From Heterodera schachtii (Eukaryota > Nematoda > Chromadorea > Rhabditida > Heteroderidae), in assembly GCA_023374025.1 (NCBI GenBank), contig SIJG01000164.1:62001-126000 (forward strand): a stretch of 64,000 nucleotides of DNA, in the 5' to 3' direction. The notes beneath the pieces were generated by a model. It was not told where the DNA came from, searched no databases, and saw nothing but the letters and a program-made list of their open reading frames with translations. The position numbers were made by a program, and so were the translations under genes. Of this stretch, positions 35,148 through 46,994 are shown piece by piece. Each line of letters opens with the position of its first letter. Position 1 is the stretch's first letter.

Positions 35148-35379
35148 GTATCAACATATTTCTTTCTATAGCATTATAGTGAAATTTTAATTATTTATAA
35201 TATTAAGCGTACTTGATATTTCAAATTTTCATTTTTGTAATCTTATTTATTTTTAATTTTAATTTATTTTTTAGTTATTTTATTTTATAGATAGAAAAAT
35301 CAAGCATTTGTTATTTATTTTCAAACATCTAAATCAACAAGTTTAATTTTGTTACTGTTTTTATGAATTTATTATATGT

Positions 35380-35600
35380 TTATTAATAGTTTCAAAAGAA
35401 ATTATTTTTTTTAATAAATAAAAAAATTCCCTTTATTTCATTCATAAAAATAAGGAAATTTAAATCTAAGTTATTTTCTTTATTCTCTCGTCGTATACCG
35501 CGTATTCTATGAAAACATCTGTTTTCAGCTTTCGGTTTCATTTAATATAATTTTTTATTTCAAACAAAAACTAATAAATTTTACCCATTGTCGGATCCTA
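35380..35600. repeat. Module I, copy 2
   Basis: Core about 35490-35540 (ATACCGCGTATTCTATG..) between TCTCGTCGT and TTTCGGTTTCATTTAAT. This copy lacks both the AG before the core and a GT at the donor position. Confidence 0.6.
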
Positions 35601-36169
35601 TTTAAGGTGTCGACAATTTTTTTTTCCGATCCATTATTTTTATTGTTCATTAATTTATACTTTTATAATATTTCGCTTATTTGACATATTCAAGTACAAT
35701 TTTTATAAAGATTTTTCTATTATTTTCAACATTAAAATATTCCTAATTAATTTTTGTTATTTATTAGAAAAAATAATTATTATCAGTTGGGTTAATTAAA
35801 GTTTATTTATTTTTTACTTTATTTGTTATTAGGGTGATTTCAATATTTTTAAGAATTACCTAAAATTATATTATATTTATTTGGCTATGACAAAAATATA
35901 CTGCAAATTCAATTATTTATTTCATTGCTCATGATCACCTGGTTGCATAATGCGTAATTGTTTTGTTTCATTTTGACGTATTTAAAACTTTCATTTTTAT
36001 AATTTTCTTATTTTTAACTTAAATTTATTTTTTCGTTATTTTTTTTATAGAGAGAAAAATTAAGCATTGTTTCTTTTTTATATATTGAGCGCAAAATTTG
36101 GTATTACTACAAAATTTATGCATTTAATTTATTAAAGAATATTTTATTTTCAACATCTAAATCAATAAG

Positions 36170-36620
36170 TTTAATTTAGTTATTGTTTTTATTAATTTTA
36201 ATATGTGATTATTAATAGTTTCATGATAAATTAATTTTTTAATAAATAAAAAAATCCCTTTATTTTTATTCAACAATGAAAAATTCATTTTAAAATAAAA
36301 TAAGTATTTTCATTAAATAATGAGAAAATCATTAAAAAAACAGGAATTTTAAATCTAAGTTAGTTTAAGTTTATTTGAATTCTTGATCTTTTTATTATCT
36401 TGACGCTTCTCAGCATTACTGTAAAAGACCTTTTCACAGCTGTCGATTTCATTTGATGTAATTTTTTATTTAAATCAAAAATTAATAGATTTTATGACGA
36501 ATTACGAAAAAACTTTTGTATTTATTCTATTTTTATTTAGTTTTTTCATACAATATGAGAAAATTTTGTGTTTTTTTCCAATTTGAATGAATTTTATTTT
36601 TATTATTTTTATTTGCTAGA
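36170..36620. repeat. Module I, copy 3
   Basis: Core about 36405-36448 between CTTCTCAG and GTAATTTT, open as HYCKRPFHSCRFHL. The right flank AAATTAATAGATTTTATGACG is shared with copies 4 and 5. Confidence 0.6.
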
Positions 36621-36659
36621 GTCAAATGCTACCCATTCATTAATTAAAGTTTTTCTGGT

Positions 36660-37570
36660 CAAATAAAATAGGTTAACATTTTTATAATTATCTAAAAATA
36701 GTAGAAATGTATTGCGACTGTGAATGCTTTAATTAAATTTATGATTCAAGTATGGCTGGAGCTATCAAATTCATACTTTTCTTTTTTCTCTTGAAGTCCA
36801 AATTTTATTGGTAAACTTTTACTCTTATATTTAATTATAGTAATATTTAACTAATTAATTACTAATATTGCTATATATATTTGTTTTTTGTAGTTTTATA
36901 TAAATTAAATTAGATTATTATTAAATTATTGTTTTGAGTCTATCGTATTGTTCAATTGTAATAGTATGGATTATATCTAGTTTAATGTTTATTACAATTG
37001 TATATTTAACTACTGGTACGTTGTGATTAATTTTTATTTTTATTTAAAAAATCAATAATACAAATTTTATTTTCTATTCACTTTTTATACTCTAAGATAA
37101 GAATAGCATATATTATTTTGTTTATTATTTTCTTTCAATTATTCATTATTAATATTTAACTCTTCTTTCGCTTGTTATAAATCAACTTCATCTATAAGAA
37201 TCGGCCATAATAAAATGAGTTTTACAATATGTTATTGCAATATTTTTATTTACTATTTTTTCTTAATTTTAGAATTGTCTTATTATTTTTATTATCTATT
37301 TGTATAAAAAAATTTAAAATTTTTGGACCGGAAAGATTTACCTATATTTTTGTGTTTATTATTTTTTATATTACACCTATTTTTATCATTAAAAGTTTAA
37401 AATATTTAATTATTTTATAATTTTTTTATCTTCTTTTAACGGTTTAATGCTATTCATCCCAAATTTGGTGGTTTTTATTTTATGATGAATCTAAAAATTA
37501 TTATATTTTTTCATTTTTAAATAAATGTGTTTTTGAAATTAAATAGGAATAATAAATTTCATTATATTAT
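36660..37570. other. AT-rich stretch
   Basis: Nothing supported; the 63-codon frame at 37229 is a composition artefact. Confidence 0.45.
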
Positions 37571-37597
37571 TTTCAAAACGGAATGTTCTGCCGTTGA

Positions 37598-38110
37598 AAT
37601 TTTTCGGCAGGACATATGAGCGGAAAGAAGCTCTATTTTCAGCTTTCAAAAATGTATTTTTGGCCAAACATGCTCGGAAGTTGTGTTCAAGAGCACCTGA
37701 AATGCAGAATTTGTGCCCACACAAAAAACACAAGGGCGAATGAACCACCTTTATGTCCAATCAGCACTTCTGAACCTATGGAACTCGTCTGTATGGATAT
37801 TTTGGACATTGGACCGAGCCAGTCAAAATTTAAGTACATCTGCGTAATTGTCGACCACTTCAGCAAATACTTGATTGCGGAGCCAATTCCCAAAAAATCA
37901 GCAGATTCAGTTGCTAAAATTGTTGTTGAAAAATTGATTTTGGTTTACGGCACCCCGAAACAGTTCCATTATGACCGAGGGAAAGAATTCATGAATTCGA
38001 CATTGGCTGAAGTTTCGAAAATGTTAGACATTAAAAGGTCATCCACTGCTGGTTATGACCCCCAAGCGAATGATGGCTGAAAGAGTGAATGGAATTCTCA
38101 TTATTTTGAC
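37598..38110 (+). pseudogene. Ty3/Gypsy-type integrase fragment, frameshifted
   Basis: Open from 37598 to TGA at about 38078-38080. It has the end of the HHCC zinc finger (GHMSGKKLYF, YFWPNM, CRICAH), the integrase core with the first Asp in MDILDIG, VDHFSKYLIAEPIP, the second Asp in HYDRGKEF, and YDPQAN. The catalytic Glu block (AERVNG) follows only after a frameshift near 38065. Protease, RT and RNase H are absent, and the upstream histidines of the finger are lost to a stop at 37595. No LTRs were identified. The segment is clearly GC-richer than its surroundings. Confidence 0.85.
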
Positions 38111-38690
38111 CAGTCGCCGTGGATTCTGGAATTGGTTCGTGCCGAGACTGTGCAATAAGGCTGCCCAAATTGTGCTTCACCCACGCGTCTTTGTGGGGGA
38201 CTCGTCCTCATGCCTTCTCCAGCCATTTTTTGGTCAGTCCATTCACATTGGACCAAAGAGGGAAATTTGGCTGATGTGATTCGCGCTTTCAAACCAATTG
38301 TGATCTCGACCCGCGTCAAAGTGATCGTCGTTCTCGCAGGGCGCGATTCACTCATTGCTGGAGAGCCCGTGGACACCATTGTCGAGCAGTTCAAGCTCCT
38401 GTCCGGCCTCTGCAAGCGTTTTCCGGTGCCAATTTTCTGGTGCTGCCCTCCCTACCTCCATCAAAAACAACACGAATTCGAACTGCCAGTGGTGCGCATG
38501 CAGCAGATCATCAACAACCCATCTTCAATTCAGCCAATTTGTACGACTGATTTCGGGCGATCTGCGCTGGAGATCTTCAGATACAGCAGCGGCTTCAATC
38601 AGCACATGGTTGATGAAAATGGTGTTATGAAAAAGGCGTGGTGCCGAGCCCTGAAGGCTTGGATCATGACCCAAACTAATTTCCCCGGAA
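38108..38690 (+). pseudogene. SGNH/GDSL-hydrolase-like segment joined to the integrase relic
   Basis: In the frame of the integrase tail, VFVGDS (about 38189-38204) resembles SGNH block I. The frame then shifts (about 38205-38210), and the next frame, open to 38923, continues with VIVVLAGRDSLIAGEPVDT (block III-like, residues 44-62 of that frame), FWCCPPYLH and NQHMVDENG, a possible block V histidine, though the usual Asp three residues before it is absent. This reads as an SGNH-like fold inside or next to a retroelement; esterase-like domains are known in ORF1 of CR1 LINEs, but I cannot place this one. Function inferred only from motifs. Confidence 0.5.
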
Positions 38691-38957
38691 ATTTGGAAAT
38701 GGGCATTCGAACTGTTCGATCAGTGGCCGTCGGGTTGATTTCCGACAGGTTTTACGTCCTTCGTCAGCATTGGAAAATCGGGTTGATTTGCAGTGCTCTT
38801 CGCGTGCAAACTCTTCGGGAAATCGGGTTGATTCTCGTCGAGCTGAACGTCGTCCGTTTGGTGCTCCTCGTTTTCGCCCCTACCCTGCTGATCATCGCCA
38901 TTTTGACCGCCGCAATTCGTTGACTTCGAATCAATCTCGAAATCCGAGCCGTTGAAC
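38680..38957 (+). pseudogene. Arginine-rich tail in the -1 frame of the SGNH-like segment
   Basis: This frame opens right after a TAA at 38677-38679 and runs to TGA at 38956-38958. It is rich in Arg, Ser and Asn and has three similar pieces (GRRVDF, ENRVDL, GNRVDS), as in nucleic-acid-binding Gag or ORF1 tails. At the point where it opens lies TTTCCCC (38680-38686), which has the X-XXY-YYZ form of a -1 slippery site in the upstream frame. Because the neighbouring regions are frameshifted anyway, random decay is equally likely. Confidence 0.4.
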
Positions 38958-38959
38958 GT

Positions 38960-39060
38960 GTGCCGAGTCGAGAAACCGAAACCGCTGAGCGACTGTTCTG
39001 TTCGACCCAGCCTTTCCGTCAAAAGCAGGGGACGCTTTTTTGTCAGGAGACGGGGATGTT
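38960..39060. other. GC-rich tail of the retroelement relic
   Basis: GC-rich noncoding stretch ending near GGAGACGGGGATG, after which AT-rich DNA resumes. It may be untranslated element sequence. Confidence 0.4.
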
Positions 39061-39339
39061 GGAATATTTGACCTTTTGATTGTAATTTTAAATTATTGTT
39101 GGCATTATGTTCTCATTTTTCATTTAATTTCTTTTCATCAGTAAAATTTTTTTATTTTTTTTGTGCTTTAACTGGAAATCTATATTTGTCTTATATATCT
39201 AAAAAAAATTTGATAGATTGATGTCGCACTTTATTATATATTTTTATTTTATGTACTCATTTTTTGGGATCTTTATTTTCTATATTGTCTTATTTCTTTG
39301 TATTTCTTTGAACAAATTTAAATAAATAAATATATACAT

Positions 39340-39545
39340 ATATTTAAATGATCAGGATTCATATATGGCTTGTACGTATACGATTTTGCCATGAATATAT
39401 CTTTAAAAATTAATTTTAGTATCTTTTAAATTAGTACAATAATAAAATTTGGTGATATATACATAATAAAAATTCATGACGCAGACAACGCTTTCATAAT
39501 TTTTTGTCAGCGGTTTAGTTTTTTTATTTTTAAAGATTAGTTTAA
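39340..39545. repeat. Duplicated segment (partner 55080-55280)
   Basis: Shared: ATCAGGATTCA.ATATG, ACGATTTTGCCATGAATAT, CTTTTAAATTAGT and TTATTTTTAAAGATTA. The GC-richer centre (ACGCAGACAACGC.. here) is unrelated to that of the partner. Confidence 0.65.
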
Positions 39546-39829
39546 CAATTTTTTATATATTCTTTTTTTAGGGTTTTCCCTATTTCAAAATTTTTTTATT
39601 TTTTTGCATGATTTTTCATAAGTTTGTTCACGACAAATAATTTTTGAAAGTTCTTCTTGATTTAGGTCTGATAAAAATGTAGATTCTCTTTTTTATTAGT
39701 GTATATGAAAAGACTTTAAATGCTTAATAGCTTTTCATTTTTATATTATATATATATATTTAGTATTAGTTAAATAAAAGAAATATTATTGTTTGAATAT
39801 TGAGACCCATAATAGTGTATTAAAGTAAT

Positions 39830-40200
39830 TTTCTCTACATCCTATCTTTGAGCACTCGTTTGAATGCGTTAACAATTTTCATATATAATTGTTTCTATAC
39901 GAATGGAATTTATTTAATATCTTTTTTTTGTATATGAATTCGTTAGCTTTACTATTTCAAATTTAATTTGAATTTAATTTATTCTGAGCTTTTGTTTAGC
40001 ATTTGGATTTTGGGATAACTAACTTTTTTAAGCTTAATTAAGGCTTTAAAATTTTAAAATACGATTTGACAAATATTAAAATCTATTTTTTCATTTTTAC
40101 ATCCGCATTAAATGTTTTTATATAATGTTCAATGTTTTTCATTTTTTACATTCTCTTGTCTTTTGGTTGATATCATCTTACTCCACTGGAGTTCTTTAAA
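39830..40200. repeat. Duplicated segment (partner 46190-46850)
   Basis: Shared: AATTTTCTCTACATC, TTTGAATGCGT, TTTTAAAATACG.TTTGAC, ATATTAAAATCT and TTTACATCCG.ATTAA. Same orientation. Confidence 0.65.
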
Positions 40201-40704
40201 GTGTATAGCTTTTAATTTATTATCTTTTCTATGAACTTTTTATTGACACTTTCGACAAAGTTATTAGATTTTGTTTTGTGATTATTTCTAACAAAATGAT
40301 TTAGTCCTCTTTATTTATTTAATATCAAAATAATTATAAATTTTTTTAATATTTACTGTATCTTTCTGAAGAAATTTCTTATATTTAATTGTCTTTCAAA
40401 TAAAACATAATATTTAAATTGATTATTTTTCGATAAATGTGTTTTGATAATTTAATTTAATTAATGCTCCATAATTAACTCAAGAACGATCAAAATATTA
40501 TAATGAGCAAGTAACTCATAAAATTTCATAAATTTTGTTAACTTTGAAAAAAGTTACCTCTACAAAAATGAACTTATATTTTTTATATAAATCTTTATAC
40601 TTAAATTTTTAATATAATTTCATTTGATTTCATTTTTTTCTTTCCTTTGCATTAATCTAATTAACAGATTCTATAATTTAAAATGCTTTATTATTTAGGT
40701 TTTT

Positions 40705-40920
40705 AAAAAATCTCTGCCATTCCGCGCCGGCATGCCCGAGTGAGTAGACTCACCTCCGCCAGTAAAATTTTTTTTATTTAAGTAATATGTAACAAAATAA
40801 AAATGATTTAGACGAGTAATAAAAAAGTCCTCAATACTTTGTTACATTTTTTGAATATATATTTTTCTCTTTGTTTTTAATAAATGTTTTCTATTTAATT
40901 GTTTATTTTATCTTATCGTT
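40705..40920. repeat. Modules A and E, third E copy
   Basis: A: 40707-40765 (see 4680-4737). E: the constant block with AATAAA at 40879-40884 follows at once, as at 4738, so A and E were duplicated together. Confidence 0.65.
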
Positions 40921-40924
40921 AACT

Positions 40925-41450
40925 TAATTTTTTGTCCAAATTGTCGTAGGAAATAAATCATTTAATTATCCTAGTCCGAGTTATTTCAATTCAGAAATTT
41001 GTAATTTTTCGATTCAAATTAATTATATTGTGTTTTTTATTTCTTTTCAATTTTTAAGCATTTAATAAAATTACTATCGTTCCCTGTCCAGAAACTTCCG
41101 CACACAATCTTTCTTCTTTATTTAATCATTTTCGAAAATTTCATTGATAATATTATATTTATATATATTTTTAAATGCATTTTAAGGGTACTTATTTTTT
41201 AAACAAGAAAAAGATCCTTCTTGAACAAATAAAGTTGTCCATTTGCAAATACTTACTTATCCATAGTTATTTTTCTTTTGGTGATTTTGTATTTTTTTAT
41301 TAAGGTCTTAAATTCTCTTATTTATCTGAATAATTTATTACTACATATTATTTTTTCCATTCGAAATATTTTTCATTTATTTAAAATATTTTATTTATAA
41401 CCATTCGCTCGAAGTTGTTGTTATTGGTGTCGCTAAAAGTATGGGTCTCA
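40925..41450. other. AT-rich stretch
   Basis: Nothing supported apart from a small GC-richer spot at 41078-41105. Confidence 0.45.
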
Positions 41451-41453
41451 GCG

Positions 41454-42306
41454 GGTGCTATGTCAATACTTAAAAACCATCATAATGGGCGTTACTTAAA
41501 AAACCATCATAATGAAATTTGGGCGTTACTTAAAAAACCATCATAATGGGCGATACTTAAAAACCATCATAATGAATTTGGGCGTTACTTAAAAAACCAT
41601 CATAATAAGAAATCAATATTCCTTTAATTAATTATATGAATACAATCTGAAATTACATGAGTTAATTACAATTTGAAACCAAATAATTATTTATTTATCC
41701 CTTTTATTTTTAAATTATTTATTTATCCCTTTTATTTTTATTATTTTCCTCAAATTCACACTTTTTTATTTCGAATAAAATTTATCAATTGTTATCGCAA
41801 AATTCCGTTATGTAAAAATTCACAAAATCACGGCGCCGTCCGGTTAACCTTAATGTACGGCGGGACGAAAGTCATTTTCAATTTTTTTTAATTTTTCAAT
41901 TTTTCGCATCACTTCTCGTCAATTTTCTCCATTTGTAGTAGACTCAGCCGGACGCCATTGATACCCTTTTGTAGAGCTCATCGAGCTGTACAAAAAAGCC
42001 GCTGGTACCGGCACGCTTAACTTGGGTCGGCCATCGACAGAGTCGGGGGCGCAGCTGAGGGTCCTCCGGAAGATGTGCCCGACCCATGACGGGCTCCAAG
42101 TGAATGGATCGAGAACCAGAAACGGCCTGGGAGATAGCCCTTGAAATATGAACAAAAAATCGTTCTTAACCGGGCCGGTCCGGATTCCGGATCAGGCACT
42201 TTTGGTGCCCCGAAAGTGGTGCGATCGGCTTCCGGAAAATGACCAATCAATCACTGAGTTTTTTCGCATCGCCCACACTGATTTTTTTTCGCATCGACCT
42301 AGCACC
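41454..42306. mobile_element. Fold-back/MULE-like element, asymmetric words
   Basis: Left end GGTGCTATGTCAATAC and right end, read inward, GGTGCTAGGTCGATGC. Both ends continue with tandem units starting GGGCGATAC or GGGCGATGC, the same plan as the 50109-50707 element (GGTGCTAGGTCGAACC, units GGGCGAACC). The interior 41830-42250 is GC-rich and open in several frames on both strands (for example 41962-42144 +), without a recognisable protein. No target duplication seen. Confidence 0.6.
41464..41608. repeat. Tandem repeat, five units of about 27-34 bases
   Basis: Units carry ACTTAAAAAACCATCATAAT followed by GGGCGTT or GAAATTTGGGCGTT; short and long spacers alternate, giving a higher-order period of about 60 bases. 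It forms the left subterminal part of the 41454-42306 element. Confidence 0.9.
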
Positions 42307-42626
42307 ATTTTGGGGGTTTCCGTTTTCGTTTTAATATAATATTTATTTTCATGTTTTATTCTTATTCTTGAAAGATATCTTTCTAAATTAGGTTTGCTGA
42401 GTCCAAAAGTTGTTTGGCTATTAATTTTATATAGCAATTCATTGACGGTTCGAATTTCTTTCTTTCCATAATTATCCAGTAGATTTTTTATTCCATTATC
42501 ATTGATAAATGCATCAAAATTGGACGTTCGAGCCCCACCCTTGATTTTCTCATAGTGATTTCGTTTTATTAAAAAAAGGAGTAAAAAAATACAGATTAGT
42601 ATTGAAGTATATTTAAACAAATTCAT
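42307..42626 (-). CDS. Candidate coding segment running into a transposon end
   Basis: A reverse-strand ATG frame begins at 42626 and stays open for 144 codons to 42192, but its last 38 codons lie in the repeat end of the 41454-42306 element. The part before that has a hydrophobic start (SILICIFLLLFLI), then a hydrophilic stretch: KGGARTSNFDAFINDNG, KKEIRTVNELLYKINSQ and KPNLERYLSRIRIKHENK. The helical, basic composition recalls a DNA-binding helix-turn-helix, but that is only an impression. The hydrophobic start may be intron-derived T-rich DNA rather than a signal peptide. Confidence 0.35.
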
Positions 42627-42629
42627 TCT

Positions 42630-43680
42630 TAATTTTATTATTTATTCTGATAGCATTTATAAATAAAAATGATTTTTAATGGTTATTTCACAGTATCTGA
42701 ATATTCTTTCTTTAATATTTTTTCTATTTCAAATTAATCTATTAATATATAATTTTTTTTAATTTTTTTAAATTTTTTTAATATTTTTTATGTTCTTTTC
42801 TCGATGCGTCACCTATTCCGTTTTTCCCCGTCGCTGTTTATTAATAATTATTTTGTTCATGTTTTCTAATATTTAAACTTATTTTTACATATTTTCAAGT
42901 TACAGAAATTTTTATGACATTTTTTTAAATTTTTTGAACATAAAAAAATAAATATTTATGAATTTGCTTATGAAAGTTATTTTATTATGATTGGATTTTT
43001 CAAATCCACTTGGTAGCTATAATATTGAAATTTTAAATATTTATTCATTAGCTTTTTAATTCAAATTGTTTTCTAATTACTTATAAATGTGCATTTTGTA
43101 ATCTTTTTTAATGTCTTATTCATTATTTATTTATTAATTCAAGGCATGTAGAGCCCATAATCCTTTCATTTAATTTAGTTGGCAAGAATTGTCATTCAAA
43201 ATTTTCAATTTATTATTTACTATTATATAGGTAATTCTGTTTATTAGGATAATAATTTGAACACTTTTGGTTGTAGTCAATATATGCAATAATTAATATA
43301 TTCTATTATAATTTCATCAACTTTAAATTTTTAATAGTTATGATATATTGGTTTATACTTCAGACAATGTTATTAATTTTTTTAATTCAGCATGAAGTGA
43401 CAAAACTTTATGTTGATATATTTTTCGTACACCAAAACTCATTCATAACTATATTTATTTATAAACCTCATATATTACTTTGTTCGGTCGCAATTATAAA
43501 ATTTCTCGATTGTATTTAAAGTTATAGAATGGAATTGAATTATTCTGCTGAGTTTATTTCCTTTTTTAATTTTTAAAATGATTTTATTTTTCTATTTAAA
43601 ATGAATTGATAAACAAATTTCCATATTAACATAAATCAATTCAATACTTTATATTAATTTAATATTCTCAATTTTTCTTG
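42630..43680. other. AT-rich stretch
   Basis: Bases 42990-43090 resemble 49045-49140 (AATATTGAAATT, ATTCAAATTGTTTTCTAAT). Nothing coding supported. Confidence 0.45.
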
Positions 43681-43733
43681 CAGCTTATCATTTTGAAGTT
43701 GTTCTTGAACCAGTGTGATGTTTCTCATTTTCT
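43680..43733. other. Small island with splice-like ends on both strands
   Basis: Reverse reading after AAATTGCAG gives KMRNITLVQEQLQNDKLQEK, helical and charged, ending at TAA a few codons later. Forward reading after TTTTTCTTGCAG gives LIILKLFLNQCDVSHF. Both acceptors are good; I cannot choose. Confidence 0.3.
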
Positions 43734-43739
43734 GCAATT

Positions 43740-46185
43740 TAAAAGAAAATATAAATAATCTAATTTGAACTTTTCTTTAAAAAAATAATTAAATTGGGTA
43801 AAAAATTTAATTTACGTATTTTATTATAAAATTATCATTTGTATTCCAATTTTTTTAATTTTGCTAAGGCTTTTATTTGGCTTTTATTATGAAAACATAT
43901 TTTAACGTATTATTTTTTATCTGGCTAAATATATTTGGGGTTTTGGTAATATTGTTTTCAAATTTAATTATTCTGAATGAGTTTCTAAGCTTTTGTTATT
44001 TTTTTGCAATTAATTTATACTCTTATTTTAATTTCATTTTTGAAAGTAATAGCTTAAACCTTGTCCTGACCACTTCATAAATGTTTGATGCTCCATTTGA
44101 AATTCGCTAGCAAAACGAGCACAAATGGCTGAGCTGGTAGGTTAAAGTTGTTCCGCAACTTGTTATTGTTCTAGTTTCTGTTGCGCCACATGAGGAAAAA
44201 GGGTGGAAGTTGGATTGGGATTTGGATTTGGATACTGTAGTGCCAAGCACTTTTAAATTTTGTTTTTAATTGTAAAGCAATTAATAACTAAAATAGAATT
44301 TATTTTAGTAAGCTAATAGTTCTGGGTTTTACAACACAGCATATTTGTTATTTTTCATAGTTTTTTTTATGATTGGATATGGTATTGTTTTAATTTTATT
44401 GTTTTATGGATTAATATGAGGGAAAACTCGATGTCGAGTAGAATCCAGCCTTCTTCTTCTTGGTTTGTTGCGCCGGTCTTATGCTTCTAATGTGCTTATC
44501 CGTACCGTATCGGTAAGTTTTAATAAATAAATAAATTATTGAAAATATTTTTATAAATATTTATTAAATGTTATTAAGCAATATGAACCATTTTAAATAT
44601 TTTAGTAATTAAAATTTTTTGAATCTTTATAATCTTCATTGTTTGTTTATATTTGTTAATCTTTTAAGTCGCGAGTAAGTTGCATTCTTCAAGATTTACT
44701 CTTCCACGCAGAAATGTACTTTGTCTCAATTATTTTGGTGCCATATAATCTTACGTATGCTTTTTGGAGTAAAGATTGCAAAAAAAGGAATTTCTAATTA
44801 AAAAATTTTTTTTATTAAATTTAATTTAATAAACGCATTCAATGTTTATGCTTTTATATTTTAATTCATTGTTGAAATTCAATTTAACTTTAAATGACTG
44901 TCGAACATGGCAATAGTTTTTGTTAGAAAATTCATTAATTACTTTTTATTAATATTCTTTTTGAAAAAATATGTGACCGAAGTTAGTTTTATTGCCGCAT
45001 TTTAATTATAAATTTTATCTTTTTTAATTTCTGATGCTATGTTTTATTAAGTCCATTTAACTTATTCACAGCAAATTTTGTTTTTTCAAATATAATTTTT
45101 ATTGGAAATCTTAAAATATTAATTTCTTAACTATTCGATTTACTATGATGATTATTTTTGAGCATAACTTTACTTTAAATTTATAATATTTAAATTATTT
45201 CATTAATTATTGCGCCGACTTGTTAAACAATTCAGAGCGGAATTGCTTTTATAATTGATTACATTTTCATTTTTATAGATTTACATTTTTGTATAATTGA
45301 CTATAAATAGAACAGCCTTGATAAGTCAATTGCATTACTTTAATTTTAAATTCTATAATAAAAAAATCATCTGAAATTTTCTGATTTTTTCGTTTAAATT
45401 ATTATTTTTTAATTGTATAATTATAGTTTTTTTTACAATTTATATTATTTTTATAATTATTTTTCATTCCAGTTTATTAAATTATTGGTTATTTATTGGA
45501 ATAAGTTTATATTTTTAAAATTAATTATATTATTTTCATTATTTATTTAATTAAAATGTTATATATTTCCATTGCAACGGTCGGTTGAATATTCTTTCGC
45601 CGGTATACTGTATAAATTTTTATTTATTTTCTATTCTTATACATCAGGTTTTATTTTATTTTATTTTTAATCTATAATAATTTAAAATGATTTTTTCTAA
45701 TGAATATACAAGTATTATTTATTTTACTTAATTAGTAATTTGTCATACTTAAGTTTATTTAATTTTAAAAATTAATTGTTTCTTATTTTTGCGCTTAAAG
45801 CTTGAGTTTTTTCTTTCATATTTTATTTTTATGTAATATCAGGCAAGCTATCTATTCATCAATAAAAGAATTTAATTAATTACTGATTTGATGCATTGTT
45901 TTAATTCAAATTATCTTCTTTTATGCCTGAGCGTTCTATTAAAGTGGATTTCGAAGAGATGTTAGATGCTTAATACCTTTCATTTGTTTTTTATGCTATT
46001 TTATCATTAATATACTTTCTATCACAAACTAAGATTTTAAAAACATATGTTTTCGGTAATACATTTCTCATTCCATTGTTTCGAAGTAGTTTTTTAAATG
46101 TTATAAATTATATTTAATCTATTATTTATGTAAAAAATAGTATTATTTAATTTTTGACTATACAACATGCAAAACAGTGTATTAC
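43740..46185. other. AT-rich stretch with partial repeats
   Basis: 44126-44180 has weak A-box-like (TGGCTGAGCTGG) and B-box-like sequence and may be a second, poorer tRNA-like relic. 44238-44290 repeats 22913-22970. 44385-44530 is a partial copy of 24200-24480 with a different core after CTCGATGTCGAGTAG. 45060-45175 matches 54300-54410. No exon supported. Confidence 0.4.
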
Positions 46186-46189
46186 AATA

Positions 46190-46850
46190 ATTTTTCTCTA
46201 CGTCTTGTCCTTAAGCTCTTTTGAATGCGTCAATGTTCCTATACGAATAAAAAAAAATTTATAATAATCTATTGTTTTATTTTCCTATTTAAATTGATTT
46301 TTTTTAATTTTTCTAAGCTTTAGTTACGGCTTTTTTTATTAAACCATTGATTATTATTAATAAATATTTTTGCAGTTATCATTTCTAAATGTAAATATCG
46401 TTTTGCGTTACACTTGTTTTTTATTACCAAATAAAATTTTGGAATTAAAATATATATTTTTTATTTTATAGTGGTCTAAAAATTTATCTTAATATTCTTG
46501 GATGATCATAAGAATTATAATTTATCTTTTCTAAATTCCTTAAATAAACTATTTCGGTATTTAAATCGTTTTCTTTCAAACTTTTTGGTGTAGCAAAAAA
46601 ATTTTTATGCAAAATGCATTGATCATTTTTTAGCAATAATTAAGCTTTAAAACTTTAAAATACGTTTTGACAAATATTAAAATCTTTTTAATTTTACATC
46701 CGTATTAATATTTATTTAATATTCAAAATGTTTTCAATTTTTTCACATTCTCTTGCCTTTAAAGTTTCTATAGTTTAAGTGATCATAGGAGTTGTTTTAT
46801 CTTTTAAATGCCTTGGTCTTTCTTTATTTACATTGCAGTTTTTTAATGTC
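46190..46850. repeat. Duplicated segment (partner 39830-40200)
   Basis: See 39830-40200; the copy carries extra AT-rich DNA between the landmarks. Confidence 0.6.
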
Positions 46851-46994
46851 TCTATTTTGCTTATATTATTATATGTTAATTTTGTTTTAATTTAATTGGC
46901 GGCCTGGCATTGTAGACATATTATTGGACTTTTTATTTGATTTCATTTGCCTTTCCTTCGCTTTATTTATAAATTAACAAATTTCTATAATTTA

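Noticed and set aside
38101..39022. Reverse-strand open frames of about 100 codons (38101-38415, 38720-39022)
   Set aside because: They are antisense to the SGNH-like and Arg-rich frames in GC-rich DNA and carry no motif.
41464..41608. Regular repeats with spacers, CRISPR-like at first sight
   Set aside because: Spacers are only 7-14 bases and repeat themselves; the array is the subterminal part of a transposable element in eukaryotic DNA.
41980..42010. TGTACAAAAAAGC resembling a Gateway attB1 core, hinting at vector sequence
   Set aside because: Only 13 bases match, the flanks are not attB1, and the surrounding DNA is bounded by transposon-like ends found elsewhere in the window.
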